Notes: generated by a model from the sequence alone, not told the origin. 64,000 nucleotides of DNA from Streptococcus mitis subsp. hohhotensis (GCF_000722775.1 NZ_JPFZ01000009.1:124001-188000); one strand, 5' to 3'; shown: positions 37,749 to 47,281, counted from the first letter of the stretch. Made by a program: numbers and translations.

Positions 37749-38715
37749 TTGGAAACAATTTTTTCTAGCCTATCTGCGCTCCCGTAGTCGTCTGTTTGTC
37801 TATCTACTTTCTTTGACGTTTCTGGTCTTACTCTTTCAGTTTTTATTTGCCAGTTTAGGAATTTACTTTCTCTATTTTTTCCTCTTGTGTTGCTTTGTAA
37901 CCATTTTATTTTTTGCTTGGGACATATTGGTAGAAATGCAGGTATATCGTCAGGAACTTCTCTATGGGGAGAGGGAAGCTCAGTCTCCTTTGGAAAGAGC
38001 CTTGGCTGAAAAATTAGAAGCGCGTGAGATGGAACTCTATCAGCAGAGGTCAGATTCAGAAAGAAAACTGACGGATTTGCTGGATTACTATACCTTGTGG
38101 GTTCATCAGATTAAGACCCCCATTGCAGCCAGTCAACTCTTAGTTGCAGAAGTAGATGATCGCCAATTAAAGCAGCAGTTAGAACAGGAAATTTTTAAAA
38201 TCGATTCCTATACCAATCTAGTTTTACAGTACCTGCGTTTAGAAAGTTTTCATGATGATTTGGTCTTAAAGCAGGTTCAAATTGAGGACTTGGTCAAGGA
38301 AATAATTCGTAAATACGCTCTTTTCTTTATTCAAAAAGGCTTAAATGTCAATCTACATGACCTTGATAAAGAAATCGTGACGGATAAAAAGTGGCTGCTA
38401 GTGGTCATTGAACAAATTATCTCAAACAGTCTCAAGTACACCAAGGAAGGTGGTCTGGAGATTTATATGGACGGGCAAGAGCTTTGTATCAAGGATACGG
38501 GAATCGGGATAAAAAACAGTGATGTCCTCCGAGTCTTTGAACGTGGCTTTTCAGGATATAATGGACGCCTAACTCAGCAGTCATCTGGACTTGGCCTCTA
38601 TCTATCTAAGAAAATTTCTGAAGAACTAGGTCACCAGATTCGCATCGAGTCTGAGGTCGGAAAAGGAACGATAGTGCGGATTCAGTTTGCTCAAGTGAAC
38701 TTAGTCCTTGAGTGA
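37741..38715 (+). CDS. Sensor histidine kinase, intramembrane-sensing type
   Basis: 324 residues. Two spans with almost no outer loop (about 19-39 and 41-60), then the phosphoacceptor H122 in YYTLWVHQIKTPIAA, and the ATPase domain with EQIISNSLKYTKEGG (N box), DTGIGI (G1) and SSGLGLYLSKKI (G2). Lack of an extracellular sensor domain is typical of BceS/BraS-like kinases that take their signal from an ABC transporter. Confidence 0.93.
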   Translation: MLDWKQFFLAYLRSRSRLFVYLLSLTFLVLLFQFLFASLGIYFLYFFLLCCFVTILFFAWDILVEMQVYRQELLYGEREAQSPLERALAEKLEAREMELYQQRSDSERKLTDLLDYYTLWVHQIKTPIAASQLLVAEVDDRQLKQQLEQEIFKIDSYTNLVLQYLRLESFHDDLVLKQVQIEDLVKEIIRKYALFFIQKGLNVNLHDLDKEIVTDKKWLLVVIEQIISNSLKYTKEGGLEIYMDGQELCIKDTGIGIKNSDVLRVFERGFSGYNGRLTQQSSGLGLYLSKKISEELGHQIRIESEVGKGTIVRIQFAQVNLVLE

Positions 38716-38826
38716 GAAGAGACAATGAGTTTTTACCCAATCTCTTTTTGCTATATTTCAGGATATTTGAAGACTGTTTTTTACAAAACCAATAATAGAA
38801 TTTTTAATACGGAATATAGTATAAAT

Positions 38827-39113
38827 ACTGGTTCAAAGTGAAGTTTTGTATGCTTTATACTTTTGTTGAGCATAAAATCTATAAACTAAGGGTGAATTAC
38901 AAAAATTAATTTGAGATGAAGTGAATTGTAGACTTGGGAAATGTCTCCTATTCGATTTCAGAATGAATCGTTGATACAGGATTAAAAGAACTGCAGCTTT
39001 CTTTTTATTTTGAATGAGATAGGTGTATATAGATTTGTGTAACTGGTGTAGAACTGTTTCCAAGAATTTATTGAATGTATCGAATACACACATTCTATTG
39101 ATTTTGAACCAGT
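38827..39113. mobile_element. Inverted-repeat-bounded element (MITE-like or IS relic), 287 bp
   Basis: ACTGGTTCAAA (38827-38837) and its exact reverse complement TTTGAACCAGT (39103-39113) bound a 287-bp AT-rich segment in the 448-base space between the kinase gene and the XRE relic. On the reverse strand most of it is open (86 codons), but the product is not recognised. No target duplication was visible. It could be a miniature transposable element or the remains of an insertion sequence. Confidence 0.5.
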
Positions 39114-39163
39114 TTTTAATTTCTAAATGTTATAATAGTTTTATCAAGTAAAAGGAGACTGCC

Positions 39164-39266
39164 ATGATTGGAGACAATATAAAATTCTTACGAAAATCAC
39201 ATAATCTGATATAACCAGAATTTTCACGGATTGTGGGTGTGTCACGAAATAGCCTAAATCGTTAGA
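39164..39266 (+). pseudogene. XRE-family regulator, N-terminal relic
   Basis: A promoter TATAAT (39131-39136) and AAAGGAG site lead to ATG 39164, reading MIGDNIKFLRKSHNL-I-stop-PEFSRIVGVSRNSLNR-stop. The frame is plainly the start of a helix-turn-helix regulator (normally like NLTQPEFARIVGVSRNSLSRYE) with two stops and loss of everything after residue about 34. It runs straight into the SPASM relic in another frame. Confidence 0.72.
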
Positions 39267-39569
39267 AAAACTGAAAAAGCTTTCAATAGAAGTATTGGAA
39301 ATATTCATTTTACATCTATCAAAGAAACATGGGATAGACCTATATTTTACAAAATAGCAAATTATATTTTGAATGATAGTAAAAACGGCAGTACTTGTGT
39401 GATTTACAATTATTGCACTCAATGTCCGAGTATCGCACTATCTGAAATAGGGAATAGTAGAGATTGTTCTGCGATATGTAAAAAACGCATTAGCAAGGAG
39501 TATCGTATATGCTACCATATCTTAAAACTATTAGATGGTATCTCTTCTTTAATTTTCTTTTTGGTGTAG
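39258..39569 (+). pseudogene. Radical SAM/SPASM peptide maturase, C-terminal relic
   Basis: The frame from 39258 reads IVRKTEKAFNRSIGNIHFTSIKETWDRPIF, then CVIYNYCTQCPSIALSEIGNSRDCSAICKKR. The GNI...S-K-E-W pattern followed by C-x5-C-x2-C and C-x3-C is that of SPASM domains, the C-terminal auxiliary cluster module of radical SAM enzymes that modify ribosomal peptides (AlbA has the same C-x5-C-x2-C spacing). The radical SAM core with CxxxCxxC is gone. It ends overlapping the start of an ABC exporter, the usual neighbour of such enzymes. This is a decayed RiPP locus. Confidence 0.7.
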
Positions 39570-41020
39570 TATCGAATATCTGCACAGCTTTGTTACCGTA
39601 TTTCACGCAGGCATTAATCAAAGGGGATTATCAAGTAGCTCTATATGGTTACTCTATGTCAGTGGCAGGCTATTTGAGTTGTAACTATATCCAAATGATA
39701 CTTGATTGGAAGCAGGGGATTATCTTTTCGACTACTTTGAAAAATGAGTGGTTTCGTTCACTTCTGGGACTCAGTCACCACGATTTCAAGCAGAAAACAG
39801 TAGCAGAGTATATTTCCTATCAATCTAATGACCTAGATTCGTTGGAAAAGGATTACCTTCCTCCATTGATGAGTTTTATCAAACAAATTTTACGTATCCT
39901 CATTTACGCTTTCATTATTAGCAGAACAATTAATCCTATTGTATCACTGATTTTAATCTTTTCCACTGGAATTAGTATTCAAATTCCTAAAATCGTTGGG
40001 AAGTTGACCGCTAATCGGAGACAGGTTTACTTGAAAAAACAAGGAGATTACTATCGAACTTTGGAGGATTTGCTCATGGGACATCATTTGGTAAATAAAC
40101 TAACTATGTCGCATTTTTTGAATCAACAAAAGAGTTCTCTAAAGAATTTGCAGGATAAGTATTTTAAGTATGGTTTGACAAAAATTACAGGCATCTTATT
40201 GACAGGTGTTTCTTTTGAATTCATTAGTCTTGTTCTGTTTATTTATTTAGCCTACTCTCTATCTCACCAGCAACTCGGTATTCCTGAGGTGGTGGCGAGT
40301 TTCGGATATATTAATGCTTTTTCTGAACCAATACAGGAAATCCTTTATGATTTACAAATGTTAGAGTCCGTAAAGCCTGTAATCAAGAGTTTTCAAAACA
40401 TTGTTGGGAAACCCGTTTCAGTTCAAGCACCTCAACATTCTTTTGATACGATTACTTTGAAAAACATTTCCAAACAACTGGGAGAATCAAAATTGATAAT
40501 TACTTCCGCTACGATTCAAAAAGGGGATAAAATTGCGCTTATTGGTAAGAATGGGTCTGGAAAAAGTAGTCTTCTCAATATTTTAAATGGAACAGATGAA
40601 GATTTTGAAGGACAAATTGTGCTAGATGGGCTTGTTTTGGACCATCTTTGGGGAAGATTCGGTATGATTCTGCAACAAGAACATACATTTATTTCGAGTT
40701 ATGAAAATAATGTAACGCTATTCAATAGTTTCAATGAAAAATTCAGAGAAGAAGATTTTGAAAAAATTCCACCACAATCCCTGTCAGGTGGTCAGCAACA
40801 ACGAATGTATTTAAATCGTGAGAAAAATCGTAAAAATCCATTGCTTATCCTAGATGAACCTTTCTCTGCCTTGGATACTAATCAGTTTAAAATGGAATTG
40901 GAAAGAGTTCTGGAACTACCAAGTGCCGTCATTGTTACTTTACATCGCCAAAACGAATTATTAAGTAAGTTTGACCAAGTTTGGGAAATTAAGAATGGAG
41001 AACTTGTAATTTTGAAATAG
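39509..41020 (+). CDS. ABC exporter with fused permease and ATPase domains
   Basis: 503 residues. A six-span exporter domain fills about 1-300. The ATPase domain (about 318-503) has Walker A GKNGSGKSS (about 347), Q-loop ILQQEHTF, signature LSGGQQQR (about 425), Walker B LLILDEPFSALD and switch His LHRQ. Only about 78 residues separate Walker A from the signature, fewer than usual, so the helical subdomain is reduced. No N-terminal C39 peptidase is present. With the SPASM relic directly upstream it probably exported or gave immunity to a modified peptide. It starts behind an AAGGAG site. Confidence 0.85.
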   Translation: MLPYLKTIRWYLFFNFLFGVVSNICTALLPYFTQALIKGDYQVALYGYSMSVAGYLSCNYIQMILDWKQGIIFSTTLKNEWFRSLLGLSHHDFKQKTVAEYISYQSNDLDSLEKDYLPPLMSFIKQILRILIYAFIISRTINPIVSLILIFSTGISIQIPKIVGKLTANRRQVYLKKQGDYYRTLEDLLMGHHLVNKLTMSHFLNQQKSSLKNLQDKYFKYGLTKITGILLTGVSFEFISLVLFIYLAYSLSHQQLGIPEVVASFGYINAFSEPIQEILYDLQMLESVKPVIKSFQNIVGKPVSVQAPQHSFDTITLKNISKQLGESKLIITSATIQKGDKIALIGKNGSGKSSLLNILNGTDEDFEGQIVLDGLVLDHLWGRFGMILQQEHTFISSYENNVTLFNSFNEKFREEDFEKIPPQSLSGGQQQRMYLNREKNRKNPLLILDEPFSALDTNQFKMELERVLELPSAVIVTLHRQNELLSKFDQVWEIKNGELVILK

Positions 41021-41310
41021 CTAAATTATAGAGAATAAAACGCATATTATCAAGGTTCAGGAGATACCGTTTTTCCTTCTTCGGATAAGGAAACAAAAAT
41101 TTCTTGCTTCATCTATCTGTTCAATTGATAGATTTCGTCAGAGAAAGAATGTAAAATTTTTGATATAATGTTAAGGATGGACTGTCGGATATTTAAAAGA
41201 TAATGTTCAAAAGAATAACAGGTGAGAAGAAAAATATGTAAGATTGGACAGAAGTCTCTCTACCATCATCTATGCAGAAACAAGATTATATGAAATAAAA
41301 GGAGTAACCA

Positions 41311-42360
41311 ATGACCGGAAACTATTCAACACGTGAATACCGTGAGAAATTATATGATGATCTTCATGTTCGATTAAGAGATACAGTGATTTTGATGTGT
41401 GCGATTTTTATTGCCTCTATTGGCCTAAATATGAATTCAACAGCTGTCATTATTGGAGCCATGCTGATTTCCCCTCTTATGACACCGATTGTTGGACTCG
41501 GATTTGGTTTAGCTATTTTTGATACGCGTTTAATCAAGCAATCTCTAGAGGTTTTATTTACCCAAGTATTGGTTAGCTTGCTTGTCTCGGCTCTGTATTT
41601 CTGGATTTCTCCCTTATCTTATGAAAGTAGCGAATTGATTGCACGAACCTCTCCAACAATTTGGGATGTGCTCATTGCTATTGCTGGTGGGATTGCTGGT
41701 GTGATCGGTTCAAGGAAAAAAGAAGCAAACAATATCGTACCAGGAGTAGCCATCGCAACAGCTCTGATGCCACCTATCTGCACTGCAGGTTACGGTTTAG
41801 CTAATGGAAATGTACGATTTTTATTTGGGGCTCTCTATCTTTTCTTGATCAACTGTGTCTTTATCATGCTAATCAACATTGTTGGAACAAGAATTATGAT
41901 GAGAAAATCTCCCTTAAGTTCATTTAAAGAGCTAAACATTAAAATGAGAATTGGGTTGATATCCTTGATTGTATTATTGATTCTTCCGGCCAGCTATTCA
42001 GCAATTACTTTGACGATAGATCAAGCGCGAAAAGAAGGAATCAAACAGTTTGTAGGAAAAGAGTTCGCCAATCACACGGTCATTAATCAAGTCTACAAAT
42101 CAAGAAACAATGAGTTGGTCTTGACGGTTGTTGGAGATCCGATTTCAGAAGAAGAATTAGAAACGCTCCACCAAAAACAAGCCTCTTACGGTATTCAATC
42201 TGTTCAATTGAAAGTCAATCAAGTTCATAATTCGACAAAATTAGACAGTGATTCGACCAAGGAATTTTATGAAACCATTAACAAGTATATCGATCAAAAA
42301 CTCTCTGAAAAGGATTCACAAAAAGATCTCGTAAAAGAAAATGAAGCAGACAAGGATTGA
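41311..42360 (+). CDS. DUF389-family membrane protein, copy 1
   Basis: 349 residues with about six hydrophobic spans (about 26-245) in the DUF389 pattern (NMNSTAVIIGAMLISPLMTPIVGLG and VPGVAIATALMPPICTAGYGLA), then a soluble C-terminal domain (about 250-349). Function of the family is not established. It differs from copy 2 (43576-44625) at roughly 22 positions by eye. An AAAGGAGT site precedes the ATG. Confidence 0.88.
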   Translation: MTGNYSTREYREKLYDDLHVRLRDTVILMCAIFIASIGLNMNSTAVIIGAMLISPLMTPIVGLGFGLAIFDTRLIKQSLEVLFTQVLVSLLVSALYFWISPLSYESSELIARTSPTIWDVLIAIAGGIAGVIGSRKKEANNIVPGVAIATALMPPICTAGYGLANGNVRFLFGALYLFLINCVFIMLINIVGTRIMMRKSPLSSFKELNIKMRIGLISLIVLLILPASYSAITLTIDQARKEGIKQFVGKEFANHTVINQVYKSRNNELVLTVVGDPISEEELETLHQKQASYGIQSVQLKVNQVHNSTKLDSDSTKEFYETINKYIDQKLSEKDSQKDLVKENEADKD

Positions 42361-42673
42361 GGACAATGAACTGAATCGGTTTTTACGCCGTGTTTTTCTT
42401 GTATCTTCCTCTTTCTTACTTATAGCAGGTTGTTTTTGATAAATCTAAGCAACACTAAATGATGAAGTGAAAGGGGATGAATCTTTGATAGTATTCATTT
42501 ATTGTGAAATATGATATATTTATTAATTAGATGGATGAATACTTCTAGAGTTAAATATAGCATAATAGGGACAGACTTTTTGGTTTATTTTTGTTTGTAG
42601 TCGGATTATGAAAGAATATCCAATATTATGCGATAAGATAGAATGTTACAAAAAAGAAAGGGGATGCAATCCG
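42361..42673. other. Intergenic sequence after DUF389 copy 1
   Basis: About 310 AT-rich bases. A promoter-like region for the TMEM175 relic is expected near 42560-42600. I see no gene, repeat or clear terminator. Confidence 0.4.
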
Positions 42674-42976
42674 ATGAAGAAAGACAGATTAATTGTATTG
42701 ACAGATGCTGTTCTAGCAATTATTATGACCATCTTGATTTTAGAGTTAGAAAAACCAACAACACCAAGTCTTGAAGCTTTTTGGGATTTACGGCAAAATT
42801 TCTTTGCTTGTTTTCTTTCCTTTTTCTGGTTGGGATCGTTATGGATGGCACTAAACACATTATGGGAAAAGGTTGAGAAAATTTCCTCAGAAATTATTTG
42901 GTGGAATTTGTTTCTACTCTTGGAGCGGCAGGAGTTCTCTTTGGAGAATTTCATGCCATCCAAGATACCAGTCTGA
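42674..42976 (+). pseudogene. TMEM175-like (DUF1211) channel, truncated
   Basis: MKKDRLIVLTDAVLAIIMTILILELEKP through FLSFFWLGSLWMALNTLWEKVEKISSEIIWWNLF is the N-terminal third of a bacterial TMEM175 potassium channel, which normally continues for about 200 residues with six spans. After about residue 80 the frame runs out of homology into LLLERQEFSLENF, which is an out-of-frame reading of the next fragment. A deletion probably joined two genes here. Confidence 0.72.
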
Positions 42977-43242
42977 ATGATGTGGTGGACCGGATCTATA
43001 TAAATGTCAAGGATTTACCGTTTCAGTCCTTGGGAGCTTTAGCTAATATCCTGTCTGATGTTAAGAAGGGACTGATTCAAGACAGTCATATCTGGTCTTT
43101 CTTCCAGTCATTTTTCAAACAATATCAGTTGATAATCAGCTTAAATCAGATCTATCAGTTTGTCTATCTTTCTCTGATGGAGATCATGTCCTATCTTCAC
43201 TTTGATTATTGGAAAAAACGGCTCGGTCAGGAGCTAGTATGA
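42898..43242 (+). pseudogene. C-terminal fragment of an unrecognised protein
   Basis: 114 codons opening at TTG 42898 (or GTG 42901) and overlapping the TMEM175 relic. The product, EFVSTLGAAGVLFGEFHAIQ through DYWKKRLGQELV, is protein-like, but the frame lacks a ribosome binding site and is closed by an upstream TGA. It is most likely the tail of a gene whose front was lost in the deletion that cut TMEM175. The parent is not recognised. It ends 13 bases before the potassium channel. Confidence 0.5.
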
Positions 43243-43255
43243 ATAAGGAGAACAA

Positions 43256-43579
43256 ATGAGACGTTTAAAAATGTTATGGCATATTATACAGGTTACGGGT
43301 TTTACTCGGTTTGCTCTGAGTTTTGTGACCTTTGTTTTTGGGTCAGGAGGCGTGCTTTTCCTAGTTGAACCTGCTATCACAAATTACGGAGACGGTCTTT
43401 GGTATGCTTTTGTGACTTCGACGACTGTCGGCTACGGGGATCTCCTAGCTGTGACCTTGATTGGAAGGATTACCAGTGTCTTCTTGACGATTTATGGGCT
43501 CATATTTTTTGGCTGTTTATCAGCTGTTATTATTAATTATTATACCGATTTAAATAAGGAAAGAGGAGAGGACAAATGA
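43256..43579 (+). CDS. Two-span potassium channel
   Basis: 107 residues with two membrane spans (about 18-37 and 68-95) and a pore loop holding a perfect selectivity filter, TTVGYGD at 56-62. This is the minimal KcsA/MthK-pore build without a ligand-binding domain. It should form a tetrameric K+ channel in the cell membrane. The start has a GGAG site, and the stop overlaps the DUF389 copy 2 start by 4 bases (ATGA), so the two are coupled and may act together. Confidence 0.88.
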   Translation: MRRLKMLWHIIQVTGFTRFALSFVTFVFGSGGVLFLVEPAITNYGDGLWYAFVTSTTVGYGDLLAVTLIGRITSVFLTIYGLIFFGCLSAVIINYYTDLNKERGEDK

Positions 43580-44625
43580 CTGCCAATTATTCAACACGGG
43601 AATACCGTGAGAAATTATACGATGACCTTCATGTTCGATTGAGAGATACAGCGATTTTGATGTGTGCAATTTTTATTGCCTCTATCGGTCTAAATATGAA
43701 TTCAACAGCTGTTATTATTGGAGCCATGTTAATTTCACCTCTCATGACACCGATTGTTGGACTGGGATTCGGTTTAGCTATTTTTGATACGCGTTTAATC
43801 AAGCAATCTCTAGAGGTTTTATTGACTCAAGTGTTGGTCAGTTTGCTTGTCTCGACTCTGTATTTCTGGATTTCTCCCTTGTCTTATGCAAGTAGCGAGT
43901 TGATCGCACGAACCTCTCCAACCATTTGGGATGTTCTCATTGCTATTGCTGGTGGGATTGCTGGTGTGATCGGTTCAAGGAAAAAAGAAGCAAACAATAT
44001 CGTGCCAGGAGTAGCCATTGCTACAGCTTTGATGCCGCCTATCTGTACTGCTGGCTATGGTTTAGCTAATGGGAATGTACGATTTTTATTGGGGGCTCTC
44101 TATCTTTTCTTGATCAACTGTGTCTTTATCATGCTAGCCAACATTGTTGGAACAAGAATTTTGATGAGAAAATCTCCTTTAACTTCATTTAAAGAGCTGA
44201 GCATTAAAATGAGAATTGGCTTGATTTCTTTGATTGTATTGTTGATTCTTCCAGCTAGCTATTCGGCAGTTACTCTGACAATAGAACAAGCGCGCAAAGA
44301 AGGGATCAAACAGTTTGTAGGAAAAGAGTTCGCCAATTATACGGTTATTAATCAAGTCTACAAGTCAAGTAACAATGAATTGGTCTTGACGGTTGTTGGA
44401 GATCCGATTTCAGAAGAAGAATTAGAAACACTCCACCAAAAACAAGCCTCTTACGGTATTCAATCTGTTCAATTGAAAGTGAATCAAGTTCAGAACTCGC
44501 CAACATTAGATAGTGAAGCGACCAAGGAATTTTATGAAAACATTGACAAGTATATTGATCAAAAACTCTCTGAAAAAGATTCACAAAACGATCTCGTAAA
44601 AGAAAATGAAGCAGACAAGGATTGA
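43576..44625 (+). CDS. DUF389-family membrane protein, copy 2
   Basis: 349 residues, same domain layout as copy 1, about 94% identical by eye, with most differences in the C-terminal tail (QNSPTLDSEATKEF against HNSTKLDSDSTKEF). Coupled to the potassium channel. The pair of copies are direct repeats of about 1.05 kb, 2.27 kb apart, able to recombine and delete everything between them. Confidence 0.88.
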   Translation: MTANYSTREYREKLYDDLHVRLRDTAILMCAIFIASIGLNMNSTAVIIGAMLISPLMTPIVGLGFGLAIFDTRLIKQSLEVLLTQVLVSLLVSTLYFWISPLSYASSELIARTSPTIWDVLIAIAGGIAGVIGSRKKEANNIVPGVAIATALMPPICTAGYGLANGNVRFLLGALYLFLINCVFIMLANIVGTRILMRKSPLTSFKELSIKMRIGLISLIVLLILPASYSAVTLTIEQARKEGIKQFVGKEFANYTVINQVYKSSNNELVLTVVGDPISEEELETLHQKQASYGIQSVQLKVNQVQNSPTLDSEATKEFYENIDKYIDQKLSEKDSQNDLVKENEADKD

Positions 44626-44701
44626 GGATACTGACTTTATCTAACTCATGAAAGTAAATCTTGTGTGGTGGTTTGGTCAATCACTACTAGCTCGGATTAA
44701 A

Positions 44702-44807
44702 TAATACTCTTCGAAAATCAAATTCAAACCACGTCAGCGTCGCCTTACCGTACTCAAGTACAGCTTGCGGCTAGCTTCCTAGTTTGCTTTTTGATTTTCA
44801 TTGAGTA
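44702..44807 (+). repeat. BOX element, boxA-boxC (no boxB)
   Basis: BoxA with CGTCAGCGTCGCCTTACCG joined by a short linker (TACTCAAGTACAGC) to boxC (TGCGGCTAGCTTCC...TTTTCATTGAGTA). Lies between the DUF389 gene and the convergent thrS. Confidence 0.9.
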
Positions 44808-44868
44808 AAAATATAAAAAGCAACAGCTGAAATAGTTGTTGCTTTTTAGGTAGCTAGGATTTTATCTC

Positions 44869-46812
44869 TTATTTCTCAACGCGTGATTTGTTGGCGATAT
44901 CAGCTAGGATAGCTTGAACAAAGTCATCTACTGAGACAGTTTGTGTTTCTTTTTGGCCGTAGCGACGAACGTTAACAGTTCCGTCTTCCATTTCCTTGTC
45001 TCCAACGATCAATTGGTAAGGAATCTTGCTGGTTTGTGAAGCACGGATCTTGAACTGCATTTTTTCATTGCGCTCATCCACATCGGCACGGACACCGTGG
45101 TCACGGAGTTTCTTGGCCACTTCCCAAGCGTAGTCCACGTGTTTTTCGTTAGATACTGGGATGAGGGTTACTTGGTGTGGTGCAAGCCATGTTGGGAAGG
45201 CACCCTTGTAGTTTTCAATCAAGATAGCAGTGAAACGTTCCATAGTTGAGATAACCCCACGGTGGATCATAACTGGACGGTGCTCTTCGCCATCAGCTCC
45301 GATATATTTAAGGTCGAAGCGTTCTGGAAGCAAGAAGTCAAGCTGGATAGTAGAAAGAGTTTCTTCTTTTCCAAGGGCGGTCTTAACTTGAATATCCAAT
45401 TTTGGTCCGTAGAAGGCTGCTTCACCTTCGGCTTCAAAGTAGTCCACACCCATTTCATCAAGAGCTGCACGAAGCATGGTTTGGGCATTTTCCCACATCT
45501 CATCGTTGTCAAAGTATTTGTGAGTATCTTGAGGGTCGCGAAGAGAGAGACGGAAGCGGTACTCATTCAAGTTGAAGTCTCCGTAAACATCGATAATCAA
45601 CTGAAGGGCACGCTGGAATTCTTCTTGGATTTGCTCTGGAGTAACGAAGAGGTGACCGTCGTTCAGAGACATTTCACGTACACGTTGAAGACCAGTGAGG
45701 GCACCAGATTTTTCGTAGCGGTGCATCATACCGATTTCAGCGATACGGATTGGCAACTCACGGTAAGAGTGAACATGGTGTTTGAAGACTTGGATGTGGT
45801 GCGGACAGTTCATTGGACGAAGGACAAATTCTTCCCCGTCACCCATGTCCATAGTTGGGAACATGTCTTCTTGGTAATGATCCCAGTGACCAGAAGTCTT
45901 GTAAAGTTCAACAGAAGCAAGTGGTGGAGTGTAGACGTGTTGGTAGCCTGAAGCTAGCTCTTTGTCTACGATGTAGCGTTCCAACTCACGACGGATAGTC
46001 GCACCATTTGGCAACCAGAATGGAAGCCCTTGACCGACCTCTTGAGAAATCATGAAGAGGTCAAGCTCTTTACCAAGCTTACGGTGATCACGTTCCTTAG
46101 CTTCTTCACGCATTTGAAGGTAGTTTTTCAAGTCTTTTTTGTCAAACCAAGCTGTACCATAGATACGTTGCATCATAGCGTTGTCGCTATTTCCGCGCCA
46201 GTAAGCACCTGCTACATGGAGAAGGTGGAAGATTTGGATACGGCCTGTTGATGGGACGTGAGGGCCACGGCAAAGGTCTACATATTCACCCTGACGATAG
46301 ATAGTCAAACCGCCTTCGTCTTCTGAGTGTTCTTCAATCAATTCCAACTTGTAAGGGTCATTTTTGAAGATTTCACGTGCCTCGTCTTTAGTAACTTCTT
46401 CACGAATTGATGGGAAGTTTTCTTTGACGATTTTTTGCATTTCTTCTTCGATACGAGGAAGGTCTTCGTTAGAAATTTGACCAGCTGTGTTGTCAGTATC
46501 GTAGTAGAAACCATCTTCGATGGCTGGACCAACTCCCAAGTGAATATCTGGGAAAAGACGACGAGCTGCTTGGGCGAACAAGTGAGCAGCTGAGTGACGC
46601 AAGATTGGAAGGGCATCTTCGTGATCAGGTGTCACGATTTCGATGCTTCCATCTTCAGTGATAGCACGAGTAGTGTCTATGAGTTTGCCGTTGAATTTAC
46701 CAGCCAAGGCCTTTTTAGCTAGGGAATTGCTGATAGATTGGGCAATTTCAAAAGTTGTAACGCCAGATTCGAATTCACGAACAGCGCCATCTGGGAAAGT
46801 AATGTTAATCAT
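44869..46812 (-). CDS. thrS: Threonyl-tRNA synthetase
   Basis: 647 residues. N-terminal TGS domain (about 1-61), editing domain (about 62-240, with [15 protein letters not shown]), class II catalytic core with zinc ligands (MNCPHH), [11 protein letters not shown] and motif 3 [11 protein letters not shown], and a C-terminal anticodon-binding domain. The start at 46812 (MINITFPDG) follows a good AAGGAGAA site; the open frame begins nine codons earlier. Preceded by a T-box leader, so controlled by threonyl-tRNA charging. Confidence 0.98.
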   Translation of the reverse strand: MINITFPDGAVREFESGVTTFEIAQSISNSLAKKALAGKFNGKLIDTTRAITEDGSIEIVTPDHEDALPILRHSAAHLFAQAARRLFPDIHLGVGPAIEDGFYYDTDNTAGQISNEDLPRIEEEMQKIVKENFPSIREEVTKDEAREIFKNDPYKLELIEEHSEDEGGLTIYRQGEYVDLCRGPHVPSTGRIQIFHLLHVAGAYWRGNSDNAMMQRIYGTAWFDKKDLKNYLQMREEAKERDHRKLGKELDLFMISQEVGQGLPFWLPNGATIRRELERYIVDKELASGYQHVYTPPLASVELYKTSGHWDHYQEDMFPTMDMGDGEEFVLRPMNCPHHIQVFKHHVHSYRELPIRIAEIGMMHRYEKSGALTGLQRVREMSLNDGHLFVTPEQIQEEFQRALQLIIDVYGDFNLNEYRFRLSLRDPQDTHKYFDNDEMWENAQTMLRAALDEMGVDYFEAEGEAAFYGPKLDIQVKTALGKEETLSTIQLDFLLPERFDLKYIGADGEEHRPVMIHRGVISTMERFTAILIENYKGAFPTWLAPHQVTLIPVSNEKHVDYAWEVAKKLRDHGVRADVDERNEKMQFKIRASQTSKIPYQLIVGDKEMEDGTVNVRRYGQKETQTVSVDDFVQAILADIANKSRVEK

Positions 46813-46849
46813 GATTTTCTCCTTATATTGGTTATCCATTATTTCTAAA

Positions 46850-47100
46850 GCAGAAGTGTTTCCCTATTTCGCAGTCTTAAATAAAGAAAAACAAACAGCG
46901 ACATCCTCGAAAGGACGTCGCAACGTGGTTCCACCTTCATTTATGTACAACAAAAACTGTTGACACCTCTGATTGGCTCTAACGTAGCCACCGTTTTATG
47001 TTTTCATAAAAAACTCAAGAGTAGTATCAGTTTAGACTTTCTATGCGTTTCCAGCAACCACGCACTCTCTAGTAGAAAGGGACTAAGTGACTTGTCTCTA
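46850..47100 (-). promoter_or_regulatory. T-box leader of thrS
   Basis: On the reverse strand the T-box core AAGGTGGAACCACG (46924-46937 in + coordinates) is followed by the terminator stem GCGACGTCCTTTCGAGGATGTCGC-like (about 46898-46922) and a T run. Upstream, toward 47100, the stem I region includes CTAGAGAGTGCGTGG and GGAAACGCATAG elements. The specifier codon was not fixed by eye. Confidence 0.92.
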
Positions 47101-47252
47101 TGGATTATTATAGCATGATTGTGAAAATTTTCAAGATATTTGTAGATTTTTTTGAATTTCCTTGTTTAGGGTGAGAATTAGGAATGGTACTCTTTAGAAG
47201 AAGTTGAGTATCTCCTTTATGCTAGTAAAGTAAAGAGAAATAAGTCAATCTG

Positions 47253-47281
47253 TTGACAAAGAAGTTAGTTATTGGTAGAAT
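47253..47281 (+). promoter_or_regulatory. Sigma-A promoter of rpsO
   Basis: TTGACA (47253-47258), 17-base spacer, TAGAAT (47276-47281). Near-consensus; it serves rpsO 90 bases downstream. Confidence 0.85.

Noticed and set aside
38833-39093. 86-codon reverse frame as a gene
   Set aside because: It lies inside the inverted-repeat element, has no clear ribosome binding site or recognisable domain, and may be only a chance open frame.
45262-45951. 229-codon + strand frame opposite thrS
   Set aside because: It lies entirely within the conserved thrS gene on the other strand, with no ribosome binding site and no recognisable product.
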